From positions 1-64,000 of the forward strand of contig CASFCS010000008.1 of assembly GCA_949293245.1 (NCBI GenBank): 64,000 nucleotides of DNA, written 5' to 3'. The notes below the pieces were generated by a model. The model was not told where the DNA came from. It ran no database searches and saw only the letters and a list, made by a program, of their open reading frames with translations. This document shows, in pieces, positions 52,692-61,900 of the stretch. This stretch comes from an uncultured bacterium (GTDB lineage: Bacteria; Bacillota; Clostridia; Oscillospirales; Oscillospiraceae). The translations under genes were made by a program, and so were the position numbers. The first letter of the stretch is position 1, and the number at the start of each line of letters is the position of its first letter.

Positions 52692-53669
52692 ATGCGGGAC
52701 GGACAAAACCGGGAGATCCGCTACATCCGGGTGTCGGTGACGGACCGGTGCAACCTGCGCTGCGTCTACTGCATGCCCCCTCAGGGGGTGGAGTGGCTGC
52801 CCCACGAAAATATCCTCACCTATGAGGAGATCGGCCGCATCTGCCGGATACTGGCGGAGATGGGGGTGGACACGGTGCGCCTCACCGGGGGGGAGCCCCT
52901 GGTGCGCCGGGGGCTGGAGGAGCTGGTGGCCATGCTCAAAGCCATCCCGGGCATCCGCCGGGTCAACCTCACCACCAACGGCCTGCTGCTGGCCCGGCAG
53001 CTGCCCGCCCTGCTCTCGGCGGGGCTGGACGGGGTGAATATCAGCCTGGACACCCTGGACCAGGGGCAGTTTGCCGCCCTCACCCGGCGGGGGGATCTGT
53101 TCCGGGTGGACCAGGTCCTCCAGGGGCTGGAGGCCGCCCTGGCCGCCCCGGGGCTGGAGGTGAAACTCAACTGTGTGCCCATGGGGTACAACGACGACCA
53201 GCTCGTCCCCCTGGCCCTGCTGGCCCGGGAGCGGCCCCTGGCGGTGCGCTTCATTGAGATGATGCCCATCGGCCTGGGGGCCCATATGGAGGGCCGGAGC
53301 GAGGCGTGGGTACGGGCCAGATTAGAGGAGGTCCTGGGCCCCCTGACCCCCTGGGAGGGGGAGGCGGGCAGCGGCCCGGCCCGCTATGTGACCGTCCCGG
53401 GCTTCGCGGGCAGGCTGGGGTTCATCAGCGCCGTGAGCCACCAGTTCTGTCAGAGCTGCAACCGGGTGCGCCTGACGGCGTCGGGCTTTTTCAAGACCTG
53501 CCTGCAATATGACCGGGGGGTGGAGCTGCGCCCCCTGCTGTCCGGGCCGGACGGGGCCCTTCAGGCGGCCATGGCCGCCGCCCTGGCCCAAAAGCCCGCG
53601 GGCCACTGCTTTGCCCAGCGGGAGGTGGAGGGCGGCGAGGGCCGCATCATGAATCAGATCGGAGGATAA
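52692..53669 (+). CDS. moaA: GTP 3',8-cyclase MoaA (radical SAM)
   Basis: 325 residues. Radical SAM cluster C20, C24, C27 (CNLRCVYC), GGEPLVRRG, and the C-terminal second cluster (CQSCNRVRLTASGFFKTC). Final double-Gly tail is IGG rather than GG preceded by the usual longer tail, which still fits. Catalyses the first step of molybdopterin synthesis from GTP. ATG 52692 has AAGGAAAGA/GGGGGAG upstream. Confidence 0.96.
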   Translation: MRDGQNREIRYIRVSVTDRCNLRCVYCMPPQGVEWLPHENILTYEEIGRICRILAEMGVDTVRLTGGEPLVRRGLEELVAMLKAIPGIRRVNLTTNGLLLARQLPALLSAGLDGVNISLDTLDQGQFAALTRRGDLFRVDQVLQGLEAALAAPGLEVKLNCVPMGYNDDQLVPLALLARERPLAVRFIEMMPIGLGAHMEGRSEAWVRARLEEVLGPLTPWEGEAGSGPARYVTVPGFAGRLGFISAVSHQFCQSCNRVRLTASGFFKTCLQYDRGVELRPLLSGPDGALQAAMAAALAQKPAGHCFAQREVEGGEGRIMNQIGG

Positions 53670-53674
53670 GGACA

Positions 53675-54109
53675 ATGGGAAAGGTGATCGCGGTGTGCAC
53701 CAGCCCCGCCAAGGGCACGGAGAAGCACAATGTGGGCACGGCGGAGCTGGTGGAGGACTGGGGCATCCGGGGGGATGCCCACGCCGGGAAGTGGCACCGG
53801 CAGGTGTCCCTCCTCTCCTATGATAAGGTAGAGGACTTCCGGGCCCGGGGGGCCCAGGTGGCCGACGGGGCCTTCGGGGAGAACCTGCTGGTCCAGGGCA
53901 TCGACTTTCGCGCCCTGCCGGTGGGTACCCGGCTGCGCTGCGGCCCGGTGGAGCTGGAGATCACCCAGATCGGCAAGGAGTGCCACCACGGCTGCGCCAT
54001 CTTCCAGCGGATGGGGGAGTGCATCATGCCCCGGGAGGGGGTCTTTGCCCGGGTGCTCGCCGGGGGGACCATCTCCGTGGGGAACGAGCTCACGGTGGAG
54101 GAGGGATGA
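53675..54109 (+). CDS. MOSC domain protein
   Basis: 144 residues. VEDWGIRGDAHAGKWHRQVS, FGENLLVQGIDF and IGKECHHGCAIFQRMGEC carry the MOSC pattern, with conserved Cys that carries sulfur in molybdenum-cofactor sulfuration. In this operon it likely modifies or hands over the cofactor. Ends in an ATGA overlap with the next gene. Confidence 0.9.
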   Translation: MGKVIAVCTSPAKGTEKHNVGTAELVEDWGIRGDAHAGKWHRQVSLLSYDKVEDFRARGAQVADGAFGENLLVQGIDFRALPVGTRLRCGPVELEITQIGKECHHGCAIFQRMGECIMPREGVFARVLAGGTISVGNELTVEEG

Positions 54110-54111
54110 GG

Positions 54112-54615
54112 ATGTATCGCGCCTATGTCATCACCGCCAGCGACTCGGGCTGGGCGGGGGAGCGGGAGGACCGCTCCGGCCCCGCCGCCCGGGAGCTGCT
54201 CACGGAGGCGGGCTACGCCGACGGGGGATATATCCTCCTGCCTGACGACCGGGAGGCCCTGGCGGCGGAGCTGCGCCGGGTGTGCGACGGGGACCTGGCG
54301 GACCTGGTGGTCACCACCGGGGGCACCGGCTTCTCCCCCCGGGACTGCACGCCGGAGGCCACCATGGACGTGGTGGAGCGGCCCACCCCGGGCATTGCCG
54401 AGGCCATGCGGTACTACTCCTTGTCCATCACCCCCCGGGCCATGCTCTCCCGGGGAGCGGCGGGCATCCGGGGGAGCACCCTCATCGTGAACCTGCCCGG
54501 CTCCCCCAAGGCGGTGCGGGAGTGCCTCTCCTACATCCTGCCCGCCCTGGGCCACGGCCTGGAGATTTTGCGGGGGGACGCCTCCAACTGCGCCCGGCCG
54601 GAAGCACTGGGTTGA
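54112..54615 (+). CDS. MogA/MoaB-type molybdopterin adenylyltransferase
   Basis: 167 residues. YRAYVITASDSGWAGEREDR, VVTTGGTGFSPRDCTPEAT and GIRGSTLIVNLPGSPKAVRE are MoCF signatures. It adenylates molybdopterin for metal insertion. I prefer ATG 54112 (GGAGGAGGG about 7 bases ahead); the ATG at 54106 leaves no room for the ribosome site though it gives a 4-base overlap with the MOSC gene. Confidence 0.92.
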   Translation: MYRAYVITASDSGWAGEREDRSGPAARELLTEAGYADGGYILLPDDREALAAELRRVCDGDLADLVVTTGGTGFSPRDCTPEATMDVVERPTPGIAEAMRYYSLSITPRAMLSRGAAGIRGSTLIVNLPGSPKAVRECLSYILPALGHGLEILRGDASNCARPEALG

Positions 54616-54726
54616 AACGGGACGTCAGAGTTTTGACGAGGACGTCATGACCAACCGTTCCTTTCAAATAAAGCCCCGACCCGCTCTGAAAGGGCGGGCG
54701 GAATCAACTGAAAGGAAGCGATATGG

Positions 54727-55617
54727 ATGAAAAAGAGACTGCTTGCCCTGCTGCTGGCGGGGACCATGATGTGGGCCGTGAGCGCCTGTTCCGACCCGGA
54801 GGGCGGGGAGTCCGGCTCCCCGGCGGTGAGCCCCAGCGCCAGCCAGGGCCAGGAGGACCAGCAGGAGCAGGGGGAGAGCGTGGAGGTGGTGGTGTTCGCC
54901 GCCGCCTCTCTGGAGGCCACCCTCACGGAGATCGCGGACCTCTACAAGGACGTGGCCCCCAATGTGACGCTCACCTTCACCTTTGACTCCTCCGGCACCC
55001 TGCGGGATCAGATCCTGGAGGGGGCGGTGTGCGACCTCTTTATCTCCGCCGGCCAGGCCCAGATGAACGAGCTGGACAGCGCCGACACCACCGGGAAGAA
55101 CCAGGCGGGGAATGACTACGTCCTCTCGGAGAGCCGGGTGGATTTTGTGGAGAACAAGGTGGTGCTGGCGGTGCCTGACGACAACCCCAAGGATATTGAG
55201 GCCTTTACCGACCTGGCCACCGACAAGCTCTCCCTGTTGTGCATCGGCAATGAGGAGGTGCCTGTGGGCTCCTACTCCCTGGAGATCCTGGACACCCTGG
55301 ACATCGACATCGCCCAGCTGGAGAGCGAGGGCAAGGTGACCTACGCCTCCAACGTTACCGAGGTGGCCAACCAGGTGAAGGAGGGGGCCGTGGACTGCGG
55401 CATCATCTACGCCACCGACGCCTTTACCTATGAGCTCACCGTGGTGGATCAGGCCACTGCCGACATGTGCAGCCAGGTGATCTATCCCGCCGCCGTGATG
55501 AAGTGCGGCACCGATGAGGCCAGCCAGACCGCCGCCCAGGCATTTTTGGACTACATCCGCACCGATGCCGCCGCGGTGGCGGTGCTGGAGGGTGTGGGCT
55601 TTACTGTTCTGGACTGA
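54727..55617 (+). CDS. modA: Molybdate ABC transporter substrate-binding lipoprotein ModA
   Basis: 296 residues. Lipoprotein signal with lipobox VSAC at residues 18-21, an acidic linker, then the ModA fold: VVVFAAASLEATLTEIADLY, FTFDSSGTLRDQILEGAVCD, LFISAGQAQM (oxyanion pocket Ser/Ala) and VGSYSLEIL. Binds molybdate or tungstate outside the cell. A bend in the leader (54616-54726) includes GACGTC repeats but no known riboswitch. Confidence 0.93.
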   Translation: MKKRLLALLLAGTMMWAVSACSDPEGGESGSPAVSPSASQGQEDQQEQGESVEVVVFAAASLEATLTEIADLYKDVAPNVTLTFTFDSSGTLRDQILEGAVCDLFISAGQAQMNELDSADTTGKNQAGNDYVLSESRVDFVENKVVLAVPDDNPKDIEAFTDLATDKLSLLCIGNEEVPVGSYSLEILDTLDIDIAQLESEGKVTYASNVTEVANQVKEGAVDCGIIYATDAFTYELTVVDQATADMCSQVIYPAAVMKCGTDEASQTAAQAFLDYIRTDAAAVAVLEGVGFTVLD

Positions 55618-55630
55618 TGAATGCGCAGGG

Positions 55631-55653
55631 TCCGGGCGCCCCTGGCGCCCGGA
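55631..55653 (+). terminator. GC hairpin between modA and modB
   Basis: TCCGGGCGCC (55631-55640) pairs with GGCGCCCGGA (55644-55653); no T-run, so probably mRNA stabilising or attenuating rather than ending. Confidence 0.6.
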
Positions 55654-55679
55654 CCGCTGATTTTGGGAGGTGACCCCCT

Positions 55680-56378
55680 GTGGACTGGTATCCACTGTTC
55701 AATTCTCTGCGCATCGCCGCCATCTCCACGGCGGTGATCTTCTTCCTGGGCATCTTCGCGGCCTATTATGTGGCAAAGCTCCCCCGGCTGGTGAAGGGGG
55801 TGCTGGACGTGGTGCTCACGCTGCCCCTGGTGCTCCCCCCCACGGTGGTGGGTTACTTTCTCCTGCGGCTGCTGGGGCCCAAACGGGTGCTGGGCATGTG
55901 GTTTCTGGAGGTGCTGGACACCCGGCTCACCATGGTGTGGTACTCCGCCATCTTCGCCTCGGCGGTGGTGGCCTTTCCCCTGATGTACCGCACCGCCCGG
56001 GGGGCCTTCGAGTCCTTTGACACCACCCTGGCCTACGCCGGGCGCACCCTGGGCAAATCCAACACCTGGATCTTCTGGCGGGTGATGATGCCCTGCTGCA
56101 AGCAGGGGATCATTGCCGGCACGGTGCTCTCCTTTGCCCGGGCCCTGGGGGAGTACGGCGCCACCGCCATGATCGCCGGCTACACCCCCGGCAGGACCGC
56201 CACCATCTCCACCACGGTGTACCAGCTCTGGCGCACCGGCAACGATGAGGAGGCCATGAAGTGGGTGCTGGTGAATCTGGCCATCTCCACGGTGGTGCTG
56301 CTGGCGGTGAACATGCTGGAGCGGCGGGACCGGGCGCCCAGACGCTCCGCCGCCGCACCGGAAGGGGGGAGTGCGTGA
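55680..56378 (+). CDS. modB: Molybdate ABC transporter permease ModB
   Basis: 232 residues, five or six helices. LVLPPTVVGYFLLRLLG and the EAA loop TLGKSNTWIFWRVMMPCCKQ, then RALGEYGATAMIAGYTPG, are ModB signatures. It starts at GTG (55680), chosen because GGGAGG lies 8 bases ahead and no ATG fits. Stop overlaps the modC start. Confidence 0.93.
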   Translation: MDWYPLFNSLRIAAISTAVIFFLGIFAAYYVAKLPRLVKGVLDVVLTLPLVLPPTVVGYFLLRLLGPKRVLGMWFLEVLDTRLTMVWYSAIFASAVVAFPLMYRTARGAFESFDTTLAYAGRTLGKSNTWIFWRVMMPCCKQGIIAGTVLSFARALGEYGATAMIAGYTPGRTATISTTVYQLWRTGNDEEAMKWVLVNLAISTVVLLAVNMLERRDRAPRRSAAAPEGGSA

Positions 56379-57409
56379 TGCTGGAGGTGGATATCAGGAA
56401 AAAGCTGGGCCATTTCCAGCTGGACGTGGCCTTTTCCGCCCCCGCGGACCAGGTGACGGGCATTCTGGGGGCCTCGGGCTGCGGCAAGAGCCTCACCCTC
56501 AAGTGCATCGCGGGCATCGAGCGGCCCGATGAGGGACGCATCACCCTGGACGGCCAGGTCCTCTTTGATTCGGCCCAACGGGTGGACCTCACCCCGCAGC
56601 GCCGTCAGGTGGGGTACCTCTTTCAGAACTACGCCCTTTTTCCCAACATGACGGTGGAGCAGAACATCGCCGTGGGCATCCGGGACCGCCGAGGACGGCG
56701 GGAGACCCTGGAGCGGCTCATCCGGGCCTTCCGGCTGGAGGGGAACCAGAAGAAGTACCCCCGCCAGCTCTCCGGCGGCCAGCAGCAGCGGGTGGCTCTG
56801 GCACGCATCCTGGCCAGTCGCCCCCGGGCGCTGCTGCTGGACGAGCCCTTTTCGGCTCTGGACAGCGGCCTGCGCCGACAGATGGAGCTGGAGCTGGCGG
56901 AGCGGCTGGAGGAGTTTGGCGGGGCGGTGCTCTTTGTCACCCACAGCCGGGAGGAGGTGTGCCACCTGTGCCGGGAGGTATGCGTCCTTCACCAGGGCCG
57001 TTCCCATCCCAAAGTGCCCACGGAGGAGCTTTTTCGCGCCCCTGCCACCCTGGCGGCCTGCCAGCTGGCGGGGTGGGAGAACATCTCGCCCTTGCGGGTG
57101 CTCCCGTCTGGTGAGGTGGAGGCGGAGGCGTGGGGTATCACGCTGCCTCTTGCCGGACAGATGGGGGAGGATATCACCCACCTGGGTCTGAAGGCGGCGG
57201 CGCTGCGCCCGGCGGAGCCGGAGGAGCCCGGGGCCTTTTCCGCCCGGGTGGAGCGGGTGTTTCCCGAGGAGCGGGGGACCCTGGCGGTGCTCTCCCCTCC
57301 ACGGGGGAAGCTGTATCTCCGCCTGCCTCCGGGTGTGGAAGTGGCGCCGGGGCAGGAGATGTTCCTGGCTGCGCCTTCGGAAGCTGTCCGCCTGCTGCGC
57401 CGGGGATAG
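56378..57409 (+). CDS. modC: Molybdate ABC transporter ATP-binding protein ModC
   Basis: 343 residues. Walker A 31-39 (GASGCGKSL), Q-loop [12 protein letters not shown], signature [15 protein letters not shown], Walker [15 protein letters not shown]-loop THSREE, and a C-terminal TOBE-like domain ([20 protein letters not shown]). Overlaps modB by a TGATG junction. Closes the molybdenum locus. Confidence 0.93.
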   Translation: MLEVDIRKKLGHFQLDVAFSAPADQVTGILGASGCGKSLTLKCIAGIERPDEGRITLDGQVLFDSAQRVDLTPQRRQVGYLFQNYALFPNMTVEQNIAVGIRDRRGRRETLERLIRAFRLEGNQKKYPRQLSGGQQQRVALARILASRPRALLLDEPFSALDSGLRRQMELELAERLEEFGGAVLFVTHSREEVCHLCREVCVLHQGRSHPKVPTEELFRAPATLAACQLAGWENISPLRVLPSGEVEAEAWGITLPLAGQMGEDITHLGLKAAALRPAEPEEPGAFSARVERVFPEERGTLAVLSPPRGKLYLRLPPGVEVAPGQEMFLAAPSEAVRLLRRG

Positions 57410-57452
57410 GAAACATCCCGGCCAGCGGTGCAGCCCCCGGCCGGAAGCAGAT

Positions 57453-57503
57453 AAAAAAAGAAGTGCCGCAGGGACCTGGCCGGTCCCGCGGCACTTCTTT
57501 TTT
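57453..57503. terminator. Bidirectional terminator between modC and ferredoxin gene
   Basis: AAAAAAAGAAGTGCCGC-a-GGGACC (57453-57476) pairs with GGTCCC-GCGGCACTTC and T-run (57482-57503), with a single bulged A. Confidence 0.9.
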
Positions 57504-57514
57504 GGGTTTCTCAA

Positions 57515-57685
57515 TCAGCCCTGAGAAATGGCGCCCACAGGGCAGGTGTCGGCGCAGGAGCCGCAATCGATGCACTTGCTCTCATCGATCATCATGTGCT
57601 CGTCACCCATGGAGATCGCCTCCACGGGGCAACCGCCCTCACAAGCGCCGCAGCTGATGCAGTCGCTGCTGATAACATAGGCCAT
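57515..57685 (-). CDS. Small 2[4Fe-4S] ferredoxin (56 aa)
   Basis: The minus strand encodes 56 residues, too short for many ORF filters: [40 protein letters not shown], then [16 protein letters not shown]. Both C-x2-C-x2-C-x3-C-P sites are perfect, so it carries two 4Fe-4S clusters like clostridial ferredoxin. GGAGGTG lies 9 bases before the ATG at 57683-57685. Likely an electron carrier for general fermentation and possibly for molybdoenzymes next door. Confidence 0.95.
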   Translation of the reverse strand: MAYVISSDCISCGACEGGCPVEAISMGDEHMMIDESKCIDCGSCADTCPVGAISQG

Positions 57686-57871
57686 TTAAAACACCTCCAA
57701 TTACTTATGTATCGAACCACCCCCATTCTACCACAGTTTCTAAAAAAATCAATCACTAAAATCAGGAGTTTTTTCCCCCGGGAAAGAGCGGGCAAAAGGG
57801 GTGCAAATGGTATAGAGCCAGGAGAAAACAGGCACAATAGAGGAAGAAAATTCCGTTTGGAGGAAATGACC

Positions 57872-60307
57872 ATGGCAAAAGTGAGATTTGCGCCCACGGC
57901 CCGGGCGGCCTGGGAGGGGGCGCTGCGCTCGGCGGCGGAGCTGGGCCACAGCTATGTGGGCAGCGAGCACCTGCTTTTGGGGCTCATGGAGGAGAAGCAG
58001 AGCTGGACCGCCAGGGTGCTGGCCCGGTGCGGGGCCACCCAGGGGAAGGTGGCCCAGGCGGTGCGTGAGCTGGTGGGGGCGGGCTCCGTGGGGGCCCGCC
58101 CTGCCCAGGGACTCACGGACCACTGTCGGGGGGTGATCGGCTGGAGCATTGCGGCGGCCAGGCGGCAGCGGCGGTGCTGGATCTTTGGGGAGCACCTGCT
58201 CTACGGCCTGGTGCGGGAGGAGCGCTGTGGGGCCATGGCCGCCCTGCACCAGGTGGGCAGTGACGTGGCCCAGGTCCGCCAGGAGGTGGTGTGCCTGCTG
58301 GGTGAGGGGGACATGCCGTCTATGTCCCGGGGGAGCGGACGGAGCCAGGGCAGCGAGACCCGCCTCACCGACCAGGTCTCCCGGGACCTGACCCGCATGG
58401 CGGCGGAGGGGCGGCTGGACCCGGTCATTGGCCGGGAGGAGGCGGTGGACCGGGTGATCCAGATCCTGGCCCGCCGCACCAAAAATAACCCCGTGCTCAT
58501 CGGGGAGCCGGGAGTGGGCAAGACCGCCGTGGCAGAGGCCCTGGCCCAGCGCCTGGCGGAGGGACAGGTGCCCGATGCCCTGCGGGGAAAGCGGCTGCTC
58601 TCCCTGGATGTGGCCTCCATGGTGGCGGGCACCAAGTACCGGGGGGAGTTTGAGGAGAAGGTCAAGACTGTTCTGGCGGAAGTGCGCCGGGCGGGGGACG
58701 TGGTCCTCTTCCTGGATGAGCTCCACACCATCGTGGGGGCGGGCAGCGCCGAGGGGGCGGTGGATGCGGCCAACATGCTCAAGCCCGTCCTGGGCCGGGG
58801 GGAGATCCAGGTGGTGGGGGCCACCACCCTGGCGGAGTACCGCAAATATATCGAGCGGGATGCCGCCCTGGAGCGGCGCTTCCAGCCCGTAACGGTGGCC
58901 GAGCCCGACCGGGAAACTGCCCTGGCCATCCTGCGGGGCATCCGGGGGCGGTATGAGGAGCACCATGGCATCCCCATTACCGATGGGGCCCTGGAGGCGG
59001 CGGTGGACTACTCGGTGCGCTATCTCCCCGCCCGGCGGCTGCCGGACAAGGCGGTGGACCTGATGGACGAGGCGGCGGCCCTGTCCCGGCTGGAGCTCTC
59101 CCAAGTGCCGCCGGAGCTCAAGGCCCTGGAGCGCAAGGCCAAAGCCACCGGGGAGGAGCGCCGGGCGGCGGTGCGCAGCCAGAACTACGAGCGGGCGGCC
59201 ATGCTGCGGGACGCGGAGGAGGACTTCCGCCGGGAGCTGCGCCAGGCGGTCCGCCAGCGGGGCCACAGTGCCGGCCGCCGGGTGGAGGGGGAGGATGTGG
59301 CCCGGGTGGTTGCCCAGTGGACCGGTATTCCGGTGACCAGCCTCACCCGCAGCGAGTCCGACCGGCTCCTCTCTTTGGAGGCGGAGCTCCACCGCCGGGT
59401 GGTGGGGCAGGAGGCCGCAGTGGCGGCAGTGGCCCGGGCCATCCGCCGCAGCCGGGTGGGGCTGAAGGAGCCCGGCCGCCCGGTGGGGGCCTTTCTCTTT
59501 GCCGGGCCCACCGGCGTGGGCAAGACAGAGCTGTGCCGCGCTCTGGCCCAGGCCCTCTTCGGCAGCGAGGAGGCCATGGTGCGCTTTGACATGTCCGAGT
59601 ATATGGAGCGCCACGCCGTCTCCCGCCTCATCGGGGCGCCCCCGGGCTATGTGGGCCACGACGAGGGGGGACAGCTCACCGAGCGGGTGCGGCGGCAGCC
59701 CTGGTCCCTGGTGCTCTTTGACGAGATCGAGAAGGCCCACCCCGACGTGTGGAGCATCCTCCTCCAGGTGATGGAGGACGGGGTGCTCACCGACTCCCTG
59801 GGCCGCCGGGTGGACTTCCGCAACACGGTGGTGGTGCTCACCTCCAACGTGGGGGCCCGGGCCCTGGCCAGGGGGCAGGTGCCTCTGGGCTTCTCCGGCG
59901 GGGACAGGCAGGACCACTGGGAGGGGGCGGTGCGCCGGGAGCTGGGCCAGGTGTTCCGCCCGGAGTTTCTCAACCGCCTGGACGAGATCATCTGTTTCCA
60001 CCGCCTGGAGGCGGTGCAGCGGGAGGAGATCGTGTGCCGCCTGCTGGCGGAGACGGGGGAGCGCCTTGCCAAGGCCGGAGTGGCCCTCCGGGCAGAGGCC
60101 GGGGCCGCCGCATGCCTGGCCGGGAAGGCGGGAGAGGAGGCCAACGGCGCCCGCCCCCTGCGCCGGACCATCCGGCGGCTGGTGGAGGACCCGGCGGCGG
60201 AGCTGCTGCTCACAGGGGCCCTGGCGGCGGGGGACACCCTGGTGCTCTCCACAGGCGGGACCGGGACAGAGCTGCGGGTGGAGCGGGGCGAGCCCCGCCC
60301 CGCGTGA
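57872..60307 (+). CDS. ClpC-type Clp ATPase
   Basis: 811 residues. Two Clp_N repeats 1-140 ([20 protein letters not shown]), AAA1 with Walker [10 protein letters not shown] and Walker [12 protein letters not shown], a UVR motif in the middle domain ([17 protein letters not shown]), AAA2 with GPTGVGKTE and [11 protein letters not shown]. This is the ClpC architecture. I start at ATG 57872 (GGAGG 9 bases ahead). mcsA/mcsB/ctsR partners are absent. With the ClpE-like gene it is one of two Clp ATPases in the window. Confidence 0.93.
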   Translation: MAKVRFAPTARAAWEGALRSAAELGHSYVGSEHLLLGLMEEKQSWTARVLARCGATQGKVAQAVRELVGAGSVGARPAQGLTDHCRGVIGWSIAAARRQRRCWIFGEHLLYGLVREERCGAMAALHQVGSDVAQVRQEVVCLLGEGDMPSMSRGSGRSQGSETRLTDQVSRDLTRMAAEGRLDPVIGREEAVDRVIQILARRTKNNPVLIGEPGVGKTAVAEALAQRLAEGQVPDALRGKRLLSLDVASMVAGTKYRGEFEEKVKTVLAEVRRAGDVVLFLDELHTIVGAGSAEGAVDAANMLKPVLGRGEIQVVGATTLAEYRKYIERDAALERRFQPVTVAEPDRETALAILRGIRGRYEEHHGIPITDGALEAAVDYSVRYLPARRLPDKAVDLMDEAAALSRLELSQVPPELKALERKAKATGEERRAAVRSQNYERAAMLRDAEEDFRRELRQAVRQRGHSAGRRVEGEDVARVVAQWTGIPVTSLTRSESDRLLSLEAELHRRVVGQEAAVAAVARAIRRSRVGLKEPGRPVGAFLFAGPTGVGKTELCRALAQALFGSEEAMVRFDMSEYMERHAVSRLIGAPPGYVGHDEGGQLTERVRRQPWSLVLFDEIEKAHPDVWSILLQVMEDGVLTDSLGRRVDFRNTVVVLTSNVGARALARGQVPLGFSGGDRQDHWEGAVRRELGQVFRPEFLNRLDEIICFHRLEAVQREEIVCRLLAETGERLAKAGVALRAEAGAAACLAGKAGEEANGARPLRRTIRRLVEDPAAELLLTGALAAGDTLVLSTGGTGTELRVERGEPRPA

Positions 60308-60332
60308 GGGGGAATATCCCGATCCTGTTTGG

Positions 60333-60367
60333 AAAGGGGCGGAGCCCGGAGGGTTCCGCCCTTTTTT
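60333..60367 (+). terminator. Terminator after clpC-type gene
   Basis: AAAGG-g-GCGGA pairs with TCCGCCCTTT followed by a T-run to 60367; one bulged G. Confidence 0.75.
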
Positions 60368-60408
60368 ATCCCTGAGGCACGGACAGATGTGCGCATCTGG
60401 AAATTGCC

Positions 60409-60447
60409 GTAAAATAATTATTCATAAATAATGAATAATACAGAGGT
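60409..60447 (+). promoter_or_regulatory. Two tandem ARG-box-like operator sites
   Basis: Against the pattern W-N-TGAAT-WWWW-ATTCA-N-W, site 1 (60409-60426) has a perfect right half (ATTCA) and site 2 (60430-60447) a perfect left half (TGAAT); the sites are separated by exactly 3 bp, the normal spacing of paired ArgR/AhrC sites. The outer halves are degenerate. Confidence 0.55.
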
Positions 60448-60484
60448 TTATGCAGAAAATGTCCAGTTCGGCCGGGGAGATATT

Positions 60485-60536
60485 CGCATTTTTATGCAAA
60501 AAAGCACTTGCAATTTATTCGACAGGGTGCTATACT
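60485..60536 (+). promoter_or_regulatory. argG promoter with third ARG-box-like site
   Basis: TTGCAA (60508-60513), 17 bases, TATACT (60531-60536). Just upstream, CGCATTTTTATGCA (60485-60498) matches the ArgR core moderately. Arginine repression is the natural prediction. Confidence 0.6.
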
Positions 60537-60584
60537 GTCTCCAACATCAAGGCCGGGCTGCCGGCCGCACTGGAGGTCTCTGTT

Positions 60585-61805
60585 ATGTCTGAGGTTAAGA
60601 AAGTCGTACTCGCCTATTCCGGCGGACTGGATACATCCATCATTATCCCCTGGCTGAAGGAAAACTATGGCGATCCCGAGATTATCGCCGTCTCTGCCGA
60701 CGTGGGCCAGGCCGACGAGCTGGACGGGCTGGAGGAGAAGGCCATCAAGACCGGCGCTTCCAAGCTGTACATCGAGGATCTGGTGGACGAGATGGTGGAC
60801 GAGGTCATCGTTCCCTCCATGATGATGGGCGCCAAGTATGAGGACTACCTGCTGGGCACCGCCTTTGCCCGGCCCATCATCGCCAAGCGCCTGGTGGAGA
60901 TCGCCAAGGCCGAGGGGGCCGACGCCATCTGCCACGGCTGCACCGGCAAGGGCAACGACCAGATCCGCTTCGAGCTGGCCATCAAGCGCTTCGCCCCCGA
61001 GATGAAGATCATCGCCCCCTGGCGTGAGTGGGACATCAAGAGCCGGGACGAGGAGATCGAGTATGCCGAGGCCCACAATGTGCCCCTGAAGATCTCCCGG
61101 GAGACCAACTACTCCAAGGACAAGAACCTGTGGCATCTCTCCCACGAGGGCCTGGACCTGGAGGACCCCGCCAACGAGCCCCAGTACGACAAGCCCGGCT
61201 TCCTGGAGATGGGCGTGTCCCCCGCCATGGCTCCCGACCAGGCCACCTATGTGACCATCGACTTTGAGAAGGGCTGGCCCGTGGCTCTGGACGGGGAGAA
61301 GATGAAGGCCAGCGACATCATCCGCAAGCTCAATGTGGTGGGCGGCGCCAACGGCATCGGCCTGCTGGACATCGTGGAGAACCGGATGACCGGCATGAAG
61401 GACCGGGGCGTGTACGAGACTCCCGGCGGCTCCATCCTCTACCGGGCCCACGAGGTGCTGGAGATGATCACCGTGGACAAGGACACCGCCCACATGAAGC
61501 GCAAGCTGGCGGTGGACTTCGCCGACCTGGTGTACAACGGCAAGTGGTTCACCCCCCTGCGGGAGGCTCTCCAGGCCTTCGCCGTGGAGACCCAGAAGCA
61601 CGTCACCGGCCAGGTGAAGCTCAAGCTCTACAAGGGCAACATCATCACCGCCGCCGTCACCTCTCCCGACACCCTCTATTCCGAGGATATCGTCACCTTC
61701 CAGGAGAGCGACTACAACCAGGCCGACGCCACCGGCTTCATCAACCTGTGGGGCCTGCCCGACACCGTGCTGGCCCTCCGCGACCTGGGCAAGCTGAAGA
61801 AATAA
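60585..61805 (+). CDS. argG: Argininosuccinate synthase
   Basis: 406 residues. [20 protein letters not shown] (ATP-pyrophosphatase P-loop) and [17 protein letters not shown], and the citrulline/aspartate site [19 protein letters not shown] are signatures. Joins citrulline and aspartate with ATP. GGAGG precedes the ATG at 60585; longer in-frame codons upstream belong to the leader. First gene of an argG-argH-argC run. Confidence 0.97.
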   Translation: MSEVKKVVLAYSGGLDTSIIIPWLKENYGDPEIIAVSADVGQADELDGLEEKAIKTGASKLYIEDLVDEMVDEVIVPSMMMGAKYEDYLLGTAFARPIIAKRLVEIAKAEGADAICHGCTGKGNDQIRFELAIKRFAPEMKIIAPWREWDIKSRDEEIEYAEAHNVPLKISRETNYSKDKNLWHLSHEGLDLEDPANEPQYDKPGFLEMGVSPAMAPDQATYVTIDFEKGWPVALDGEKMKASDIIRKLNVVGGANGIGLLDIVENRMTGMKDRGVYETPGGSILYRAHEVLEMITVDKDTAHMKRKLAVDFADLVYNGKWFTPLREALQAFAVETQKHVTGQVKLKLYKGNIITAAVTSPDTLYSEDIVTFQESDYNQADATGFINLWGLPDTVLALRDLGKLKK

Positions 61806-61820
61806 GAGTAAAGACAGGAG

Positions 61821-61859
61821 AGTGGAGAGTGGAGATATCCGTACTCTTCACTCTCCACT
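61821..61859. repeat. Inverted repeat between argG and argH
   Basis: AGTGGAGAGTG (61821-61831) pairs with CACTCTCCACT (61849-61859) inside a GAGTGGAGA-rich stretch (61815-61870). It resembles the short dispersed GTGGAGAGTGGAG repeats of related clostridia (recall). It may stabilise the message. Confidence 0.55.
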
Positions 61860-61900
61860 CTTCACTTTTCACTCTGTACATAGACTGAGAGGGATTTGCT

